Assembly (NCBI GenBank): GCA_019916065.1
Contig: CM034244.1
Coordinates: forward strand, 23,924,471 to 23,988,470
Length of the DNA: 64,000 bases
Direction of reading: 5' to 3'
Source: Vitellaria paradoxa
Taxonomy: Eukaryota; Streptophyta; Magnoliopsida; Ericales; Sapotaceae
Position 1 is the stretch's first letter; every line of letters begins with the position of its first letter. Below, one piece after another: positions 38,901 to 51,900 of the stretch. Below the pieces are notes generated by a model, which saw nothing but the letters and a program-made list of their open reading frames with translations, searched no databases and was not told the DNA's origin. A program made the translations under genes and the position numbers.

Positions 38901-41900
38901 GAGGTATATCAACTTTCCCATAAGACGACGATACCGACCAACATCCCGAAAAGGGATCAACACTCTCAGAATCAAGACGAACTATAAAATCCATATGGGT
39001 ATCAGCGGGACGTAAACCCAAGAGTCCAATCTCGTAAAGAAAGTCTGGTACATATTTCCTTTAAGATAGAGATATACCCTGCAAGGATCAAGCAACCTCC
39101 ATCCTTAAGAAATAATGTAAAACTCTAAGATCCTTTGTGTGAAATTGCTTCCCTAGATGTTGTTTCAAATCATCAAAGGCCCTTCTCATCATCTCCAAAG
39201 ACAATAATATCATCAACATAGACAATCAAAATAATAGTACTAGCGGACGCATGATGTATGAACACTGAATGATCAGATGTAGATCGGCAAAAACCATAAT
39301 CCAAAAGAACCTTACGAAAACGATCAAACCATGCACGTGGGAACTGCTTAAGACCATAAAAAACTCGATATAGACAACAAACAAGATACTTACTACCTGA
39401 AATAACATACCCAGGTGGCTAGTCCATATATACCTCTTCCTGAAGTTCGCTATGTAGAAAAACATTTTTAATGTCTGGTTGAAACAAAGGCCAGGACTTA
39501 TTTACTGCCACTGCTAGAAGAATACGGACTGAATTAAGGCGAGCAACTAGCAAGTGTCTCTCCAAATAATCAACTCCATAGGTCTGTGTATATCCCTTAG
39601 TTACCAACTAAGCTTTGAGCCGCTCAATAGATCCATCTGACATATACTTAATAGTATATACACATCGACACCCACCGTCTTCTTCCGAGGTGGAAGAGAC
39701 GTAAGCTTCCATATATGATTATGATGCAATGTACACACTCCTCATCCATCACTGCCTTCCAACCCGGTGATAGTAAAGCCTACTTATAAGAGGTAGAAGT
39801 AGAAATAGAGAACAAGGCACAAACAAAGGATCGTAGATGAAGTAACGTACGATAATAAGAAACAAAGTTATCCATAAGATGTTTGGTACAAGTACATCTA
39901 CCTTGTCGTAGGGCAATTGGAAGATCATCAATGGAGGGTGTAGGCTCATGCTCAGAAGATGTAGTGTTATGATCTTCATACGTTAGAGGAACAACCATAA
40001 CAGGTAACTCAAGTGACTCAATCCACAGGTGCAGAGTAGACTGGTGTTGGTGGAATGATAGGACGAGAATGACGTTGATACCCCTGTAAAAGAGGAGGTC
40101 CCTGTAATAGAGGCAGGATAGGATTTGAAGCATGAAGAACAGGATTAGGGAGAACAGGATCATCCAAGTAAGTAGTCGACTACCCCTCTCGAGAGGAAGG
40201 AGAAACCTCGCCCTCACGAGGAAAATAAGTAAACTCAAAAAAGATAACATTAGCACTCACAAAGATTCGTTGAGAAGGAGGATGATAACAACGATAACCC
40301 TTTTGAGCGCAGGAATAGCCAAGAAAAATGCACCGTCTAGCGCAAGGGGTGAGTTTGTCCAAACCTAAGTCAAGGTTATGAACAAACACAACACAACTAA
40401 AAGTACGAGGAGTGAGGGAAAATGTGAAAGTTGAGGGATAAAGAAGAGATGAGGAGGACCAATTATCAAGGGTAACAGATGGAACCCGATTAATGAGATA
40501 ACAATCAATCAAAATAGCCTCACCCCAATACTGTTTGGGAACATTCATATTATAACACAAGGTACGAGTCACATCCAACAAATGATGATGTTTGTATTCA
40601 GCAATACCGTTTTGTTAGGAGGCGTGAACACAAGTAGTTTGATGAATAATTCCCCATTCCACATGAAAGGTATCCATTACAGATTTAGTGTATTCCAATG
40701 CATTATCAAAACGAAAAAAATTTGATGCATTTGTCAAACTGGATAAGAATTTCACTATAAAAATGCAAAATAATAGCAGGTATCTCAGAATGAATTGTCA
40801 TTAGAAATAGCCAAGTCATTCAAGAGTAGTCATCCACAAAGATAACAAAATACCAATATCCATCAAAAGTTGAAACCCGTGAAGGACTCCAAATGTCTTT
40901 ATGGACTACATCAAAAGGGTTAGACTGATGATTTTTATGAGTAGAAAAGGAACTACGGTGATGCTTGCCAAGCTGACAGGTTTCACATTCAAGACACAAA
41001 ACAGACTCTAAACTGCGAATTGCTAACTTGAGCCGAGCCAAGGATGGATGGCCAAAGCGACAGTCCTATTGAAAAAGAGAAACCGAAGTACTGAAAACAG
41101 AATATGTTATAGAAAAACTAGTAGAATCCAGATAGTAAAGTCCATTCCGCTCACATCCCAAACCAATCGTCCTCTGCGTCCTAAGATCCTGAAATACACA
41201 AGAAGAATGGGAAAAGATTAAAGACCAGTTTAATGATTTAGTGAGTTGACTAATGGACAATAAGTTAAAACGAAACTTAGGAATATATAAACTCGAGGGT
41301 AGGGAAAAGGAAGGGGAAGGCTAAAGAAGTCCTATACCAGCAACAGACCAGCAAGACCATCAACTAATGTAATACAATATGTAGTTTGAATCAAATCAAA
41401 AAATAAAAATGGGTTATTTGAGACATGAGCACTAGCTCCGAAGTCAATGATCTATTAAGGAGTAAGTGGTAAAGCAAGTAGTACTACCTAAATGAACTAG
41501 AGTGGCAGTGGAACTGGAAAATCAAAAAATGCGGAACGCCTGCACAACAGCATCTAACTCAGCTGCGGAGAAGGGACTCTGTGAATCAGAATGTGATACT
41601 GAGGATTCACTCGAGCTAGTAACACTAATAGCAGAATGAGGACCCTTAGATTCCACAGCAACATGATGGGTTTGCTCAGAACGGCCATATTACTTCTAGC
41701 AATATGACTGTGTGTGATTAGTACCACCACAATAATCACATTTCTTTGTACCTCACCCACAGCCTCGAGAACCACCACAAGTATTACGACCACCACGAGA
41801 ACTATCTCGTCCACCACTAACAAAAGCTGCAGAATCAGAACCACCAGAGAATGAAGGTGTCTCTTGAGAATGATGACCCAATGAAGAACGCTGCAAGCGA

Positions 41901-44900
41901 GAGTATGCATTAATCATGGATGGAATGGTCTCTCCAGCCAGAAGCTGATCCCTATAGCCAAGAAGATTATCATCGAGACCAGCTAGAAGTAAAACGGTCA
42001 TAAGTTCTTCCTACTGCTTTATCATATCGGCCTTAGTCTCTGAAAAGAGACGAAATTGTAAGAGACGATCGCCAAGACCCTTGAGAGTGCTGTAATACTC
42101 AGAGAGAGGTCAACCATTCTATCAAAAAGAGAAGAGCCGTTTGTAAGCTTCAAAAATTTCAGAAACATCACTACACTGAGAGAAGGACTAAACTAAGGAA
42201 TCCCAAATTGCCTTCGAAGATTCACATAATGACACTATGTGCAATATAGATGGTTCTAAGCTATGCCACAACCAATTCATGACCACAACATTTGTCATGC
42301 GCCACTGCTTATAAGTAACAGACTAAGAATCCAGAGGCATGTCAATGATGAAGTGGTCCAGCTGTCGACCTATGAGAAAAATCCTTACAACATGAGACCA
42401 TGTCAAATAGTTCGTTCCATTCAATTTCTCACTAGAAATTGATTTACGTAGACTGTAAGGTGGAATGACAGGTACTATTGGAAAGGTAACCAATGACGAC
42501 TCAATGCCAGATTTAGCAGGATCAGAAGCCATATCGACCACCAAATCTCAAGAATCAAGATGAACCAGAGCAATTCAAATTAGAAAGCAAAATCAAATAC
42601 TACAAATAATCTCAATCAAGATCGACAAACTTCAAACAACAAGTACAATCAGATACAGCAGTAAGTCAACTCAAACAATGACAGCTAGAATAGCTGATTG
42701 CAACAATCCACGATACCTAAGCCAGGAATAGTCGACGACAACAATTAAGGATGTCTAAATCAAGAACAATCGACCAACAATCAATCTAGGGCAGCGATTA
42801 ATTAGTGAGCAACATCGAGCAACAATCGATCAACAACGACAATCAATCAAGAATAATCAACGATCAATCAATGGCAGTGATAAATCAACGAGCAACATCA
42901 AGCAACAATCGATCAACAACGAGCAACAATTATCAACAATCGATCCAATCGATCATATTCCAAGAGAGAAACACGAAGTGAGAAGCTGTCGACTATCACT
43001 GTTGGTACTACGATGTCACAAAGCAAAAATCGAGCAATCGATCATTACAACGAAGACAATAGACAAGCTTCCTAGATCAGGCGACCATGACCCAAGATCA
43101 CCAGAGAGCGATGGTGAGTCATGCGCCTACATGCACGTCACAGATCCATAATACTTCACCGGCGTGTGACAAAGCGTCACCCACTTGAATGGAGATCAAT
43201 CGACGACAGTCGGGATCGCCGGAAGCGTGCGATCCTTCTAGGAGAAGCACGGTCAACTCCGGTGACCGAAGGTATGCCGGTTGTGACAACTACAGTCGCC
43301 ACTGCTCTCTCTCTCTCTCTGTCTCTTTTTATGTAATTGCTTTGATACCAAGTTGAAAAATAGACTTAAAATCAGGGAGCTTAATTAGCCCTCCCTCTCT
43401 TCCATTATATTTATAATCACCTATTACAGCCAAAATGGAAAACACAATCAATCTAAAAGGAAAATTACATGTGCAATTACTCCTAATCAATTATGTTCTA
43501 ATCATGCTCAATCAATCATAATATGCTCTAGAATATTCTGACAATCTCCAATTCTCTCCCTAAGAGCTTAAATTAGCATCTAATTACCAACAACTGGAAA
43601 CAGAGCTCACCATAATTTCTAACACCACTTAGCTAACAAAGGTAATGTAAAGAAAATAAAAATAATAGTCAATCGTTATAATAGTTCTATAATTAGGACT
43701 GAATGATATAGAGCATTCCCATTGGCAAAAGCACTCAAAAAATTATTAAATATGATCTTGTTGTAGGAATGAGAGTGGATATGAAAAACTAACAACCTAG
43801 GAAAGGAAATCTAAAATAAGTTTTGAGTTTAAAGTATTATCGCAATCAGACCAACCTGTCCCAAATCCACAGCAGGGTTCATACTCTGCCCACAGTCATA
43901 GATAATATCTGCTTGCAAAATTCTAGTTTCTCCAGTCAAGAGGTTTATCTCCACCTGAAAAACCCAACAGCTTTTTTAATAATTTACATTAATATGGTGA
44001 TATAGCAAGACAAATTAATTGCATTATCATCTATTGTGTAGAAGTGAAATATCACTCAAATCAATCAACCAATCACAGAAATAACGAACACAAGATTAGA
44101 AATGAAGAAACCTTTTACCAACTAGCACAGATAAAACTCTAGGTCCAATTTCAAAGACCACCCAAACTTCCACTATATAATTAGGTTACAAGTACCCACT
44201 CAAAATCTCTACGACCCCTCGCACAATTTCTTTCAAACACTTGCTCGAATCCTCGACATACCTAGACCAAGTGGAAACAAACTTTCCAACTCCTTAGAAA
44301 GTGAGCAAACTCAACAAAGAATAAAGAAAAACAAAAGAAAGACTCACAAGCTCACAAGGAAAAATTCTCTTTCTCACAAGACTCTATAATATTCCCCTCC
44401 AATTGTTATTTGTACATTAAGCTTGGGTGCATATATATAGAATTACAAAGTCCTATTCTAACTACAACTTAAATACATAAACAAATATCCCAAAACGAAA
44501 ACAAAATCTTCATAATATTCAAAATCTTCATTAAGGAAATTATCCATGTGTTATTGGGACTCTTTAGGATTTGGAAACTTACACAATTCTTCCTTGATCT
44601 ACAAGAATTCAATCTTCATTCAGTTTCCTTCTTTGTTTAGGTTTCTTAATTATATCAACAATGTATTAGGAAACAATCCTTGTTCGATTTGGAAACTCAA
44701 TCTTTATCTGATTAGGCAACTCCATCCTTGTTTGATTTAGCAAACTTGAATCCCATTCCATGTCCAATTAGACAATCTTGTCTTTAATTGCAAATTTAAT
44801 TCTTTTGTTTGGATATGTCATAAATTTGAATTTACAATCCCCCTCCCCTTGGCAATTCCATAACAAAATCAAATTAAATTTCAATTTGAAACCTACACAC

Positions 44901-47900
44901 AAAAAATATCAATGGCAATAAAATACTCTAACTCATCAATCATATGCATTAATTACAAGGTTAGAAGTTCAAGTGATACCAAAGCCTTAAAAAAAAAAAT
45001 TCTTATACTACTCCCCATTTTTGTTAAGGAATTGAACAAAATTATAGCAAAAAAATAATAATAATAATAGCCACACCTAACACCAACTCCTCCATCATGT
45101 GAGATACTTTGGAAAAATCCTCCATGGGCTATTTTGTGTTTTAAAAAAATACATGACAAAAATTATGTCGAATAGAAAATACACAATAAGTCTATCAAAG
45201 AGATTTTAATTCTCCTATATTCAAACATGTAAATCAATCCTTCAATCAGTATAAATTTAAATGAACAAAAAAATTCATCTTTCCAAATAAATTTCCAAGT
45301 CTACGTCATTAGATAAATTAAGCCATAAAATCAAAACAAAATGCTTATGCACGTATGAAATTATGACTAATCAAACATATATGCTCAACCCATCAATATA
45401 TATATATATATATATATATGCTCCCCCTCAAACAAATCATAAGATTGAAAGATTAAATTTGATATACCAAATGAATTGAGAGCAATTTTTTTTTTTTAAT
45501 CTAGCCATAATTCTTCATGTATACCCCTTTCAAGGTCCTGATAGCTTTCACACATTTATAGGTAGATAGCTTTTCCCATAACAATCAATGAGTCATTAAA
45601 GGGCTTCTCACTGGTCCCACGGGTAGCCCTTTCCAAGACATGATATAATTTTTTTTTTCTCTTCAACATTTTTAAACACATCAAACAGTAATTCAAGATC
45701 CATGGATAGAAAGATATATGCAAAATCAGTCAAGTGTTTAAAGAAACACATCAAAATTATGGCAAAATTCATCAAAACACTTCTTTTCAATTTCATGGGA
45801 ATTCAAATTTTTAATTCATTAAAAATTTATTTGACTGAATGATTAACACACATATAAGGAGATAGAAGTCTTAAAATATCTTCAAAACAAATAATGAACT
45901 CCTATCTCTCTTTTTTTTTTTTTTTTCCTTCAAAAAATCAGGGATGTGCACAAATACTTAAAGATCAGATTTTCGAACCCAAACAGCCCTAGTTTTTGGA
46001 AAGATGATCTTGTTGGTGTTTTTCTCATGCCTTTGCTTTTGATTTGAATTATTTTTCTTTGAAAACTTTTCATGTTTAAATTTTGAAAATTTAGATATTT
46101 ATATTTTTAGATTTTTGAAATTGGCGTGGATTTATAAAATTATTTTCAAAAAAATTGGAAAGAGTTTGAAACCTACTTGTCATGGGAACTTTAGAATTTG
46201 ACTTTTGAAAAAATTGTTCACATAATTTAAAGGAAGACCATAGAGTTTGTGGCAATTAAGGCGGATATGTCTTTTGATGCCACAATGGTGATACATAGGT
46301 ACAAAGAAATGGAGTTTAGAAAATTGTATATCTTTTACCTCTGGAGGAGAAAACATTTGTGACTTAGCTTTTGGAGCATTCCTCTTATGTGGGATTGCAG
46401 CATAAGAGGGTTTTGCTTGTGGAGTCTTAGGCACTTGTGGAGATGCTGCTAATGTGTTCTTTTCCTTCTTGTGGCCAAGCCCAGACTTATCTCCATAGGG
46501 GTTTTTCTTACTCCAAATTTCATCTATGACATTGGAGCTAACATTCATCTTCTCAAGAATACTTCCATTTGTTTTTACCTTGGCTTCAAATTTCTTGATT
46601 TTCTCTAAAAGATCTTTTACCTCTTTTTCTTTCTCTTCTAATTTTGTTTTCTATTTTCCTGCAAGTTTACACTGTAATTGTTTATCAGTCTTTAAAGTAA
46701 ATAACATATCTGAGAGTTCTTCGTTTTGAATTTTTAGGGCATCCTCTCTTCTTCATCATGTTGGCTTGTTGAATAAGTTTATTGCTGTTTTTTTTTAGAG
46801 CACGGTATTCTTCACAAAGTTGGGTGTAGGCTTTTGCAACGTACCTTAGAATTCATATTCAGATTCTTCATCCTCAGACTTGGTGTCACTTAGGGTTTTA
46901 GGCTTTGTCCCTATAGAAGAATTGTGAGAAGCTAGAAAAGCAATAAAATTACCTTCATCTTCAAAAGTAGAAGTGGAAGACTCATCAGTGTCAGAATCGT
47001 CGTCAAGGGTGGCGTTCATCACTCTAACTTGCTTCTTCTTCTTGTTGTTGAGATATTCTTAAGCGATGTGGCCATAATCCAGGCATTCAAAACACTAAAT
47101 TCCTTGGGGTTGCTTTGATGACTTCTTATCGCCCTTCTTAAATTTCTTCTCTTCCTTTTGTGGCTTTGAGTCTAATGCTATGGCTTTGTTGAAGTTGACC
47201 TTTTCCTTGCTTTGTTGAGAATTTTTCTAAATTTCTTTGCCAGAAAAACCACCTCTTCATCATTGAACTCTTCGTCATTAGAGTCTTTTTCTTCTTCTTC
47301 CACAGTTTTAAGTGTAATTCCCTTGGACACCTTTCTGAATTTCAGCATGTTTGCTTCGTGAGTTTGAAGAGATCCTACCAAGTCTTCAATTTTCATCTTA
47401 TCTATATCCCTGACTTCTTCAATTACAGTAACTTTAGTATCAAAAAAATGAGGAAGAGAGCGTAAAATTTTATGTACGACTTTGAAATTAGGAATAGGTT
47501 CTCCAAGGTTGTGGCAAATATTTACAATATGACTTAGACGAACATAAAAATCAACAAACATCTCATCACTATTCATCGATGGCTTCAAATTTTGATGTAA
47601 GTTTTTGAAGTTTGGATTTCTTCACTTGTAGATTCCCTTCGTGTGTACTTTGAAGAATAAGCCAAGCTTCTCCTACACTGAGACGACTAAAGATTCTACA
47701 AAACTCATTTGGACAAACAGCAACAAAGATGTTGTTCAACGCTTTGAAGTTCCAATCAGAACCATCTTGTTCTGACTCGGTCTAGGATTCAATAGGCTTT
47801 GAAACAGTCTTGCCCTCAACTTCTTGTGTAGGTTCAATCCATCCTTGAATAACAGCCAACCAAACTTTGTAATGTATGGACAATAGATGAGCTTGCACAC

Positions 47901-48883
47901 CTACCTTCCAATACGAATAATTAGTACCGTTGAATCATGGTGGTCTTGAACTAGAGCCTCCTTGACATGGTGGATCCATCGATTCGGATTGAAGATCTCA
48001 CTTAAGAACGTAGAGTGACCCGCTCTAATACCAATTGAAATTTTCGACTCACCCAAATCAATCGACCAATCACAAAAATAATAAACACAAGATTGGTAAC
48101 AAAGAAACCCTTTACCAACTAGCAAAGGTAAAACTTCAAGTCTAATTTCGGAAACCACCCAAACTTCCACTATATAAGTAGGTTACAAGTACCCACTCAA
48201 AATCTCTACGACTCCTCGCACAATTTCTTTCAAGCACTTGCTTGAATCCTCAACACACCTAGACCAAATAGAAACAAACTTTCCAACTGCTTAAAAAGTG
48301 AACAAACTCAACAAAGAATAAAGAAAAACAAGAGAGAGGCTTATAAACTCACAAAGAAAAATTCTCTCTCTCACAAGACTCTATAATATGTCCCTCTAAT
48401 TGTTATTTGTACATTAAGTTTGGGTGCTTATATATACACTTACAAAATCCTATTCCAACTATAACTCAAATACATAAACAAATATCCCAAAACGAAAACA
48501 AAATCTTCATAATATTCAGAATCTTCGTCAGGAAATTCTCCAAGTGTTGCTGGGACTCTTTAAGATTTGGAAACTTGAACAATTCTTCTTTAATCTACAA
48601 GAACTCAATCTTCATTTAGTTTCTTTCTTTGTTTAGGTTTCCTAATTATATCATCAATTTATTAGAAAACTCAATCCTTGTCCAATTTGGAAACTCAATC
48701 TTTATCCAATTAGGGAACTCCATCCTTGTTTGATTTAGGAAACTTGAATCTCATTCCATGTCCAATTAGGAAATCCTGTCTTTAATTGCAAATTTAATTC
48801 TTTTGTTTGGATTTGTTATAAATTTGACTTTACACTAAGTACTCAAGGAGCAATGCTCTACGTATAGTAGAACCTTGGGGAAG

Positions 48884-48917
<34 letters not shown>

Positions 48918-51900
48918 GTAACAAATAAATTTACCTCACTTACTGCAGCACCATAATTCAGGTAACGCATAGAAGTGGACTCAGGCACATAGTAAGAATT
49001 TGTTGACATATTCACAGATTGCAAATGTGCCTGCATTTCAATTTTGAAAATCTCATTTAGAAATGTAGATAATTCTTCTATAATGGAATTTTGGACAAAC
49101 ATTATTCTCAGTGTATAAACTCTAATCCAAGAAATTGAATTGGAGATCAGAATGTAGAATATGGGGAGCAAGCAATTTTTTTGACACATTTCTTGAAGGA
49201 AACCTCTGATCTAAAATATACCAAACCAAAATGATCACAAGGGTGAAGAAAACCTACCTGCTAGAAGTACATAAAAATTATTCCTTGAGATACAAAGACT
49301 AAAAGTAACCTTCCATCAATATTTATTTCTCCAATGGGCAGGCCTACATGATCTGCTCTCCACCTACCTCCTCTCCCCCCCCCGGGGATAACTGTCAGAA
49401 TTCTTTTTCTTGACTTAACCATCCATTTGACTCCCTTGTCTTTGAAATCCTTGCCAACTAATTCGAATATCCTCTCCCTCTCTCTATATATGTGTGTGCG
49501 TGTGCGCATGCGCATGCGTGTGTACACGCGCGCTACAAGCAGAGACATTGTTATGAATTCAATTATAATTTTCATTTCTACTGCTATAAATACCAAGAAA
49601 TATATATGATTCTTCAAAAGAAAGGTAGCATATTCAGATTTCCATAGAACAATGGAATGATGTTGAATGAGTTTATATTGAAATTTAGATATAAAATATG
49701 TGTGTATGTGTGTATAAATGCATATATATTGTTATGAATTTCAATTGTGATTTTCATTTCTGATGCGATAAATACCAAGAAACGTATATTATTCCTCAAA
49801 AGAAAGGTAGCATATACAGATTTCCATAGAACAATGGAATGATGTTAAATGAGCTTATATTGAAATTTTAAAAATAAAATAAAACACACGTAAAGAGTTG
49901 CATGTAGAGATTTTTTATCAGCATCTCATGTTTAATTCGATCATATATGCCAAAAGAACTCCACCAAGGGCTGGGAATTGGTGATTACAAAAGCAAATAA
50001 TTATCAGCCTGAATGCTGCAAAAATTGAGACACTCAGAGAGGTTGAAAATAATGAAGGAATTTATTTTCCCCAAATTTCATAGGTAAAAATCACAATTGA
50101 AGGGAACTTCAGACTTTTTGATGAAAAGCACAAGGAGGAGATTTATTTACAAGCAAAATAAAATCTGACGAGACTAAAACATTAATCTTATTTTTTTAAA
50201 CCATCTCACCTAAAGGCGAAAGTTATTACAGAGATTAATCTTATTATTTATGTTATTATTTAACACTGTCAGCACATCCCCTCACATGTAGAAAGACTGA
50301 TTTTGTTGAGAAAGCCAACCACATGTAATTATGAACTATTAAGGTCACAAGAGATTTAAAATAAAAACTTTTGGTTGCTCTAATATCATGTAAAAATGTT
50401 TGCCACCTAAAAGTTCAAACTGTTATAGAGAGGGGCAACTTTATTATTGATATTATGATATACACTAAATATATTTTTTTATTATTATTATTATTGTTGT
50501 TGTTGTTGCCGCTGCTGCTGCTGCTGCTTCTTACAGTATAAAATAATAATACAAGTAACAAAGTTACCCCTTCCTAACAAGCGGAGGTTTTAGGTGAGAT
50601 AGTGGCTACAATCCAACACAGTACGAGAGCAGGTAAAGGCCCTATTCAAACCTCACAAACAACCCAAAAGTTAATAGTTGCACACATTTGTCTATGTCAA
50701 AAAATTTAGTCTGGCCATATGTGGGGACACACAAAGTATAAAATAATAATATAAGCAATAAAATTCCATCTCCCTACCAACTTGAACCTCTAGGTAGTCT
50801 TAACAATTATTTTATTTGTTAGTCACTTTAGAACTTGTTAGAGGAATATTGCTCATTGCACTTTTATTTTAAAAGCTCATGATTTTAAGCAAGTCACTTG
50901 ACTTTTGTTGACGCAAATTATCCGTTTGATTATCATTTTCATTTCCCCTGGGAAGAAGTGTGCTTACCATTGACAAGAGGTGCATAGTGATTTATGATTA
51001 GGAAATCTTTAAAACATCCTTGTCAAGGAAGTGACTATGAAGGGTTGCTTTGGAAGGGAGAGAATGTGAACGAAAGTAGTTGGGGAAATGGAGTATGGTT
51101 GTGGAAAATTGTACACGAAGGCTTAAAAAGACTCATGCAGGCTAAATTTAGCAAGGGAGACCACAATTTTAGTTGGTTTGCAAAGGGTCTAAGGATGGAG
51201 CACTTAATTGAATAGAATCAATTGGTTTTTGAAAAGCTAAGGTAGTATTTGGTTTACTTCTCTGTTTTTTTATTTTGTTTTATGTATTTTATGTTTTAAA
51301 AATCACAAAATAAGGAAAAACAAAAAATACTCTGTTTTCCTTATTTTGAAATTCTCCTTGTTTTGTATTAAAAACACTCAAAATGACTTTTTTTCCATTT
51401 TTCATTTCATATGTAAGCTCATTTTTTATTTTCTACAACAAATTTTGAAAACACAAGTTACCAAATGCATTTTGAGCTATTTTTCTTGGCGCAAAATAGA
51501 AAATGAGCTCAAAACAGAAAATAAAAAACAAAAACAGAAAATAAAAAATAAAAAATAGAAAAACAAACTAAATGCCACCTAAGAGTCATGAATCTTGATA
51601 CTTCAATCGGTGTCTCTTTTCTTCTCCCTGGTTCATTTGGCCTTTTCCTCTAATGAAAAAAAAAATAACCAATAAAAAGTTATTTTGCTCCATTTATTTT
51701 TATACCAAATAAAAAAAAAAATGAGAGAGAATACCCAGCTTTCAATACTTAATAGATCCCAGTTCTAAAATTTGTTGGGGATATAGCAATTGCCTCTCTT
51801 TCCACTATTTCTTAGGTTGTGTTACCGTTTATTAATTGACCACCTCTTCTCTCTCAAAATTGCTAATTAACTTAGCCTCCGCCTTTAAGAACTTGCAACA

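Larger units (their letters stand above)
38058..43543 (-). mobile_element. Ty1-copia retrotransposon, complete but decayed
   Basis: The LTRs are 43351-43543 (5') and 38058-38254 (3'). Flanking ATCTC at 38053-38057 and 43544-43548 is a perfect 5-bp target duplication. The primer site TGGTATCAAAGC starts right at the 5' LTR (43350), and a GAGGGGGAG purine tract adjoins the 3' LTR. The domain order gag, protease, integrase, RT, RNase H is normal for Copia. All domains carry stops or frameshifts. By hand I count about 13 substitutions plus a few indels between the LTRs over roughly 193 bp, near 7%. It lies in the 12.9-kb aldehyde oxidase intron in the same orientation as the gene. Confidence 0.95.
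44045..48834 (-). mobile_element. SIRE-like Copia element, gag only, with paired LTRs
   Basis: The LTRs are 48036-48834 (5') and 44045-44836 (3'), both ending TGTAAA.../...TTTCA on the minus strand. The primer site TGGTATTAGAGC is at 48033-48022 and a purine tract (AAGGGGAGGGGGAT) at 44850-44837. In a 245-bp sample of the LTRs I count about 17 differences, near 7%. Flanking 5-mers AGAAG and CTAAG match only at the last two or three bases. The 3.2-kb interior has gag but no pol. It fills almost the whole 4.98-kb aldehyde oxidase intron. Confidence 0.9.

Noticed and set aside
39209..39607. Integrated pararetrovirus reverse transcriptase
   Set aside because: Domain order (integrase before RT), the paired LTRs, tRNA-Met primer site and YVDD context are those of a Ty1-copia element.
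42700..42960. Repeated CAACAATCGATCAACAACGA-like words suggesting a regulatory or CRISPR-like array
   Set aside because: They are an irregular duplication of about 70 bp in the untranslated leader of the Copia element, with no regular spacers.
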